A stretch of DNA of 64,000 nt from contig CM034549.1 in assembly GCA_020055645.1 (NCBI GenBank), forward strand, positions 9,079,501 to 9,143,500, given 5' to 3'. Positions 57,836 to 64,000 of the stretch are shown here, piece by piece (position 1 is the first letter of the stretch; each line of letters starts with the position of its first letter). The notes under the pieces were generated by a model. The model saw only the letters and a program-made list of their open reading frames with translations. It was not told the origin of the DNA and did not search any database. The position numbers and the translations under genes are program-made. Source of the DNA: Tomocerus qinae (Eukaryota; Arthropoda; Collembola; Entomobryomorpha; Tomoceridae).

Positions 57836-58722
57836 ATGGGTCATAATAAATCTAATATGCAGACTGCCAGAAAACGGGATAAAGGCGTTGTCGCGCCATC
57901 TGGGGAATCTGGACCGACTCTTAGGCGAAGCCCGAGAAGACGGTCAAACCTTCCAGTAGAACCTGCAATCGACCAACCTAAACTAAATAGGAGAAAGCCT
58001 AAGGTACAAAATTTAAAATTTTTAAATGTTACCTTGTGCACAAAGTTATACTCAATATGCGAAAATTTCAATTTTCTTAATATAACCAAGCTAAATCAAT
58101 AATGTTTTTTGTTCTTGATTTGCAGAAAACTCTCCGGAAGAAAGCTGTCGTCGCCCCACCTGAGAATCCTGCAATCATCCCGCCAGAGGAACCTGCACTC
58201 AACCCTCCAGAGGAACCTGCACTCCATCATCCAGAGGATCCTGCATTCATCCCTCCAGAAGGCCCTGCACTCAACGTTCCAGAGGAATCTGTAATCGACC
58301 AACAGAAACGAAATACGAGAAAGCCTAGAGACATTCCAAAAAAATCTAAGGTACAAAATTTTTAAATTTTTAAAATGTTACCTTGTGCATAAAGTAAAAC
58401 TCAATATGAGAATATTATAATTTTCTTAACAATAATGTTTTTTGTTCTTGATTTGCAGAAAACTGCTGTTCTGCTTCCTTTTCGTACTCTCCGGAAGAAA
58501 GCTGTCGTCGCCCCACCTGAGAATCCTGCAATCATCCCGCCAGAGGAACCTGCACTCAACCCCCCAGAGGAACCTGAACTCCATCCTCTAGAGGATCCTG
58601 CATTCATCCCTCCAGTGTACCGTCTCAACAACGAAAAAGAAGGCGATCAAAAGTCGGCGAACCTCAGCCAAGAAGAAAACGTTCCCAGTATAACCCTCGC
58701 ATTGTTACACCCGAAATTCTAA
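57836..58722 (+). CDS. Lys/Pro/Glu-repeat protein with duplicated exon
   Basis: Three phase-0 exons, 57836-58003, 58126-58350 and 58459-58722, give 218 residues. The N-terminus is basic (MGHNKSNMQTARKRDKGVVA..LRRSPRRRS). Exons 2 and 3 both contain RKKAVVAPPENPAIIPPEEP and an eight-residue PEEPALxP-type repeat. Introns 1 and 2 are near-identical (both GTACAAAATTT..TTGATTTGCAG), so intron plus exon was duplicated as a unit recently. No globular domain is visible; it looks disordered and nuclear by charge. It follows the zinc-finger frame by about 120 bp and could be the 3' part of the same transcription unit, or an independent repeat-borne gene. Confidence 0.6.
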
Positions 58723-59149
58723 AAAGCATTGAAAAAATTTGTTCGTCTTAAACACATTTATTATTATTATTATTATTACGATTATATAGTTATTATTATT
58801 CTGTATAATGAATTGTAAGATTTGTTCGCTTTAAACCTAATTATTATTATTATTATTATTATTACGATTATATAGTTAATACCATGTATGATTAATTGTA
58901 TAAATAAAGACATGACACAGTATAATTACAGAAAAAACCAGTTCGAATTCATTGACACAATTGTGCATTTATTACTGATCTTTTTAAAACCCTAAATTTA
59001 TTTGAATTTTACCTAAACGTGTAGTTTTACTTTTACCCGTAAGTAAAATTCAAATAAATTAGTTTTTTAAAAATATGAATAATTTATGTCCTCCACTTTC
59101 CTTTATTTTACTCCCCACGAAACATAATTTATTTCGATCTAACTTCTAG
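58723..59149. repeat. TTA-repeat-containing 3' flank
   Basis: Two copies of an about 92-bp segment (TTGTTCG(T)CTT..TTATTATTATTATTACGATT..ATATAGTTA) lie at about 58738-58875. AATAAA occurs at about 58902. A palindrome, TTTGAATTTTACCTAAACG..CGTAAGTAAAATTCAAA, is at about 59000-59056. Confidence 0.6.
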
Positions 59150-59640
59150 CCAAAAGTAAATTTCAAACATGACTTTAACATATAAATCATGTATACTAAA
59201 TTACCTTGGTAGTTATTAACATAAATAATAAAATAATTAATTGTTTGGATTTTACTTTAACAATCAAGTAAAATCCAGTTTAAATAGGTTTTAAAAAAAT
59301 TCAATATTTTATTACTTACATGACAAAATGAGACTGGATTTTACCGAAGGTATAAAGTAAAATTCAACAAAAAAATTAATGTAATAAAATAGCGTTCTAT
59401 GATGGTAACTACCAAAATGATACCATGTCAGTGACTTTCACGTATAACTCGTGTATACTGAATTACCTTGGTAGTTATCACAATAAATAATAAAATAATT
59501 AATTGTTTGGATTTTACTTTAACTATTAAGTAAAATCCAATTTAAATAGGTTTTTAAAAAATTCATTATTTTATTACATACATGACAAAATGAGGCTGGG
59601 TTTTACCGAAAGTATAAAGTAAAATTCAGCAAAAAGTAAA
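59150..59640. repeat. About 259-bp satellite, right block (two units)
   Basis: Same unit and orientation as 55560-56290, with GATGGTAACTACCAAAATGA at about 59401 and the TTGGATTTTACTTT..AAGTAAAATCCA palindrome at about 59255 and 59513. Confidence 0.85.
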
Positions 59641-59928
59641 CTCAAATTTAATACCATGGTGAAAGTGCATGTCAAAAAAATTAAAAAAAATTGTCAAAAA
59701 TATTTTTCTGCCCCATGGAAATGTATAGGAAATGTCGCCGTGTGACGTCACAAATCGAATGCATTACAAAAAATCGAATGAAGCCTGGAATGCCGCAGGT
59801 TGCACTTGACCCTTATGTCTTCACCGAGGCATCTTGCTGCTCCTTTTGCATAAAATGTAAACAGTAACCATGCAGAGACATCGGGTGCGGGTGTATTCTT
59901 CAGTCGAACTCAGCAAAGTCAAACTCAC

Positions 59929-59998
59929 AGTAGCTTGATCCCCATGGGTACATGTGGTGGGGGAGTACCCATGGAGATCAAGCTATAATGTGGTCAAA
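59929..59998. repeat. Palindromic relative of the 30544 element end
   Basis: CACAGTAGCTTGATCCCCAT, then GGGTACATGTGGTGGGG and GAGTACCCATGGAGATCAAG CTATAATGTG form one imperfect palindrome. The end motif matches CACAGTATTTTGATCCCCAT at 30544. A further half copy is at about 60179-60212. Confidence 0.55.
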
Positions 59999-60028
59999 CT
60001 ATTGAGGATTGAGGACTGAGTAAATTCC

Positions 60029-60621
60029 AGGGGTGGCATCACGTATCTTTTCAAATAAGCCGCTTAGATATAATCCAAAGTTAACCCGAGTTTAACCGTA
60101 AATATAACCTCATTCTGTAGCAAAAAGTAATATGGCTCAACTTTGGTTCAAACTATACCATGGTTTAACTTTTTTAACCACAATAGTTTGATCCCCATGG
60201 CTACTCCTACATGTGGATGGGTCATATTACTAATGTGGTTTGCAGATTTAAAAATATAGTTTATATGAGTCTTCAAGTTTACTTCCAAAATAAAAGTGTC
60301 CATGACTACCTACGCTGAGATTTGGACTTGGACTATAAAGTATGAGAAAATACAATGCAAAATAACATTATTATCAGACTTAATCCACCTATGAGGCTGG
60401 ATTAACTTTTTTGGCTCAATTCGTGGTTTGAACTTGACGTTTAAAGTTACAGAATATGCGTATTCGCTAATTTAGGTCAAAGTGAAGATGACTTTACTTT
60501 TTCTCATCTTTTGTTGTCTCAGCCATTTTATTTCCGGTTATAGAATAGGTTTAAGTCTGGATTAGAAGATAACCCGATTATTTCTGGCTTAACGAAGTTA
60601 CGTAATGCCACCCCAGTACTA
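60029..60621. mobile_element. 593-bp inverted-repeat element with 8-bp target duplication
   Basis: TAAATTCC flanks it at 60021-60028 and 60622-60629. Ends are AGGGGTGGCATCACGTA.. at the left and, in reverse complement, TAGTACTGGGGTGGCATTACGTA at the right, so the left end seems to have lost about seven bases. Similarity continues inward (AAGCCGCTTAGATATAATCC facing GGATTAGAAGATAACCCG..GGCTTAACG). An 8-bp duplication with (C)xGGGGTGGC ends is hAT-like. Non-coding, and it carries a half copy of the 30544-family end inside. Confidence 0.6.
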
Positions 60622-60640
60622 TAAATTCCAATTTTCTGGT

Positions 60641-60757
60641 AAAGCCAAGGTGAGTGAAATTGTTATGGGGACTGGCTTCTATAAAGGTGACAATTGACTT
60701 ATTCCAGTATAAGCCTATTACCATGACAATTTCACTCACCTTGGGTAAAGCTGTGAA
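60641..60757. repeat. Foldback shared with 5322-5401
   Basis: GGTAAAGCCAAGGTGAGTGA(AATTGTTATGGGGAC) faces ACCATGACAATTTCACTCAC(CTTGGGTAAAGC). The same arms occur at 5.3 kb with a shorter loop, so this is a two-copy dispersed foldback family in the window. Confidence 0.7.
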
Positions 60758-61284
60758 AGCAGTAAAATAATTTAGCCAAAACGAATTTTTTTGAAAAAAG
60801 TCCACTAAAAGGCTGAGATAATTTATTGCATATTTTTTCGTATCAGACAATTTTGGAGTCGATTTGAGGTTAGTCAATTTTTTGGATGGGGAGAGCCTGA
60901 ACAGCCACGATGTATAATATCTTTTTCTGATATTTATTATTTCTTAGTCTACTACATTTAAATGTTAAAGCCTATCAAGTCAAGTAATATCTTTATATTT
61001 TATTAGATTGGTCAAAATTTAGGCAGAAATAGTGACCGATTTCTTGACCTTAGAAGGGATCCGTTGGGGGTCTCCCCACCTAAAAGTTTGACTACTCCAA
61101 ATTGTCTCAAACGAAAAAATACAGCCTTTCGTGGACTTCTTTCAAAAACAGGAAAAAAGTTGTGAACCCCGTTAGCTTTAATTTGTTACTATTTTTTCTA
61201 TCTTCTTCAAGTGTCTAGTCACGGCTATACCAAAAGGTGCAAAATATTTCACGAGATCGTATAACTAAACATCAAGGAATCAAG
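60758..61284. other. Upstream region of transporter gene
   Basis: No gene seen. Presumably promoter and 5' UTR of the transporter; no motif recognised. Confidence 0.4.
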
Positions 61285-64000
61285 ATGGGTGATCAGCAGA
61301 AGTGTGTTTGCAGTCCTTGGATGATGAACTGGAAATTTCTTCTGACTATGCTCATACCATTGATCTTCTTCTTTGTTATATTCATACCAGGTCGGGATTA
61401 TTGCATGAAGAATCCCTCTCCAAAAGATGTTTATAATTCTTATATGTTTATATCCGGAATTCAATTTCGATTGGTATATGTAGCCATAATAATGATTGGC
61501 CAATATCTGATGTGTTTCCCTGAAATGGGAGTAATTGGTTTCCTACCTATGGCCATATTGCCTCTTCTGTCAATTGATACATCAAAAAAAATGTCCATTT
61601 ATTACATGCAAGATAATAACATGTCATTTCTTGTTACATCGACAATGGGAATCGCTCTTGGATGTACTCAATTGCAAACGAGATTTGTTTACTTAATTAT
61701 GGCTCTCAATGGTATCAACCTCGTCTCCATTACACTTACCATAATGTGGACCACTGCACTATTGGCAGCTTTCCTCACCAGCTCAGCTGCAGCTATGATT
61801 ATGATACCAGTCGCTATGCTTGTCAAAAACGAAATTCATCAGTGCCTACTTGACGATAATCTGGCCAATGAAGGAGCTAGCATTCCCAGAAAAGTTTATT
61901 TCAAAAGGAAATTCACAGCCGATGAAGTTATTGTAAGTTTTTGTTTTAAAGATTTCAATTAATATGAGTACCTAACCTACTAAATCTCTACATACAATCA
62001 CAATGGAAAGATTGGTAATGTTTGTTGGCGGGTTCTGTCAAGATATCCTCGGATGATTCTCCCACAGAATAAAAGATAATAATCATTTGCTTTGAAAGTA
62101 TTATATACAGACGTAGAAACCGGAGAAAATGTATTTTGGCTGCAGATATCAAGTTACTCATATAATTCAGGTAGTAGATTCAGGTCTTGATATTTCTAGC
62201 ATTGCTCCGACTCACAGGTGATTAGCAAAGTAGAAAAGGTACGAAGAGGCAGAGTTCTTTCCTATACAATAATATTCACTTTCCTGAAAAAATTACTTTC
62301 CTCGGGTGCCCCAAGATTTGAGCTACGACTACAACAAAGGTGGTTTTTGGTGTTAGTACATATTTTATCTTCTCATTTTTCAGGGGATTGATGGGAATGA
62401 AACGGTGGAAGGGACGAGTAATTTGGATTCAATGGTTGAAATTGATTTGGCAGAAAATGGCCCTGAAGAAAATTCTGTAAAAAAGCAGGAAGAAAAAGAT
62501 GATATAAGTAGAGCTGACGAACCGAGAAAGAATGCAAAGGAGCCCAAGGAAGAAGACATACGGATTGCTGAAAGTACTGACAAGAAAGGTAGAAATTCAA
62601 TCTTTCTTTTGGAAGAATTTCCAAAATTATTGGAGGAAAGCAAGAATGAGTTGCATCCTGAAGATGAAAAAGCGTTGAAAAAGTTCGAGGAGAGTTTGTT
62701 GCTGACTATTGCCGCAGGTGCAAATATTGGCGGAATATTTTTTCCGTACAGTACACTAGCGTCGGACCCTGTATATTACCCTAGACAGGAGTGTACGAAT
62801 TGTCACCAAGTATTAGGAAACATATCTCTACAGCATTGGGTCGTATATGCATTCCCAGTATTTATTGTGCTGATGGTTTTAATTTCCCGGTTGCGAGTTT
62901 TGTTGACTTTTTCGCTTCAGACAAGTTGGAAATTTTCTCTGTGGAAGTGTGGACTTCGTGAAAAGAAGGATACGGATGACCAAGCCAAAGGAATTGTCGA
63001 AGCGAATGACCCTCACATCCAAGAAAAGGTCAAGGATATTATGACAGAAAAATATAGACAACTAGGCTCATTTCAGTTCCGAGAAGCTACTGTTGGAATC
63101 ATTTTGATATTTTGTTGTATTCTGTTTTTCTTCCGGGATCCAAGATTCATCCATGGGTGGTCACATGACCTTACGAATGGTAAAGACCCTGGTAAAATCA
63201 GAGTTGCTGGAGTTGCAACAATTTTCTTGATCCTGTTCGTCTTACTACCGAAAAGTATAAGGAAAACGTTTTTCTCTGAAAAATCCGAGATATGTGAACC
63301 ATTAGTTGATTGGAAACTTATTCAAAAAAGAGTGGCTTGGGGATTGGTTTTAATGATTGGTGCATCAACGATTATGCTTGTATATGCAGAAAAATCTCAT
63401 TTGAATGATGCCATTGCCGTACCATTGACGAATATGCTGCATAAGTGGCCAAAAGAATTAATTCTGATAATATTTCTCATTCTCGCTTCAGTTTTATCAC
63501 AATTGATTGGAAATGTCACTGTCATTGGATTCATGGTTCCAATTGTCATTAAGGCCAGCTGCAGATGGGGCATACAACCATTTTACTTCGTCATGCCGAT
63601 TACCCTTTCCTGCATCCTCAGTTTTGTTTTTCCTGTTGCAAGTATCCCAAATGCCATTTTATTCGGTACTAATCTAGTGACTTGGAATAGGATGATGAAG
63701 ACTGGCGTCCTGTCAAATGTCATTGCTATAGTCATTGTTTTCCTTAACCACATTACAATTGCAAATTTTGTTTTCAAATTTAAGGATTATGACAATTCGG
63801 GTGACGACTTGTTATCTTGTCCTTTGTTGGTGTGTACTTACAAAAATAACACTTTGTACCTATTTTGTCAATATTGTAAAATCTTTAGGTTGTTATTAGA
63901 ATCCAGAGATGGTCAAATCAAAAGTAGAGTATTTGCATACATATTTATGTATGCACTAATGTAATATGTACAATCAACTATTATTTTTTACAGGTGCAGG
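61285..64000 (+). CDS. Divergent SLC13-type transporter, 3' end beyond window
   Basis: Exon 1 61285-61932 (216 codons, from MGDQQKCVCSPWMMNWKFLL) and exon 2 from 62384 (phase 0). The end of exon 2 is unclear, near 63800, and a further acceptor (TTTTTTACAG) precedes 63994. Around ten hydrophobic segments are seen. A long charged cytoplasmic loop (about 217-300, ..KKQEEKDDISRADEPRKNAK..) separates the halves, as in SLC13 sodium-coupled di/tricarboxylate carriers of the INDY type. The box SFVFPVASIPNAILFGTN matches the conserved PVATPPNAI region. However, the first Ser-Asn-Thr hairpin motif is Thr165-Ser-Ser, the second lacks Ser (Gly592-Asn593-Val), and GGTGTLTGTGPN is replaced by GGIFFPYSTLASDP (from 331). 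Transport activity is therefore doubtful. No lesion in the frame. Confidence 0.82.

Noticed and set aside
61237-61284. Upstream start for the transporter
   Set aside because: The frame is open upstream but begins with GTG; the ATG at 61285 has a good context and gives a typical cytoplasmic N-terminus.

Overview
This window is nuclear DNA of an arthropod. It is AT-rich, genes are split by short GT-AG introns, and the main content is a cluster of chemoreceptors ending in the arthropod gustatory receptor (GR) signature TYxxxxxQF. A hexapod is most likely and a springtail would fit, but species is inference. No prokaryotic-style gene, rRNA, tRNA or CRISPR array was recognised.

Layout. (1) 1-10.3 kb is repeat territory: a candidate 7.4 kb element with long inverted ends (1050-8471), a truncated OTU-protease reading frame, a ten-unit 168-bp tandem array, nested foldback elements, then a run of stem-loops and duplicated exon-like modules. 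(2) 10.6-30.4 kb is a head-to-tail plus-strand GR cluster with an invariant three-exon layout (long exon, 90-bp exon, 60-75-bp exon, both introns phase 0). It holds five intact genes, two pseudogenes and two small relics, in two subfamilies. One pseudogene carries a MULE-like transposon with a perfect 8-bp target duplication plus a large deletion; the other has one nonsense codon. (3) 31.4-37.7 kb has two divergent tetraspanin-like genes flanking a small ATAD2/Yta7-like AAA+ ATPase that lacks a bromodomain. (4) 38.8-43.9 kb has an S1 serine protease with a His/Ser-rich pro-region (plus) and a secreted FG-GAP/VCBS-type protein (minus). (5) 47.2-48.6 kb encodes a secreted protein with about 20 copies of a nine-residue Trp/Asn/Thr repeat. 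(6) 51.9-59.7 kb is a mosaic of inverted arms, about 580-bp and about 259-bp tandem repeats and coding islands (coiled-coil ORF, C2H2 zinc-finger ORF, Pro/Glu-repeat gene with a duplicated exon). (7) 61.3 kb to the end is an SLC13-type transporter, cut by the window edge, whose canonical sodium/substrate motifs are replaced.

The genes do not form one pathway. The GR cluster is a tandem array evolving by birth and death, and the rest are single genes for membrane, chromatin, protease and secreted functions. Mobile elements are everywhere; several insertions can be dated relative to others because an uninserted paralogous copy or a target-site duplication is visible here.
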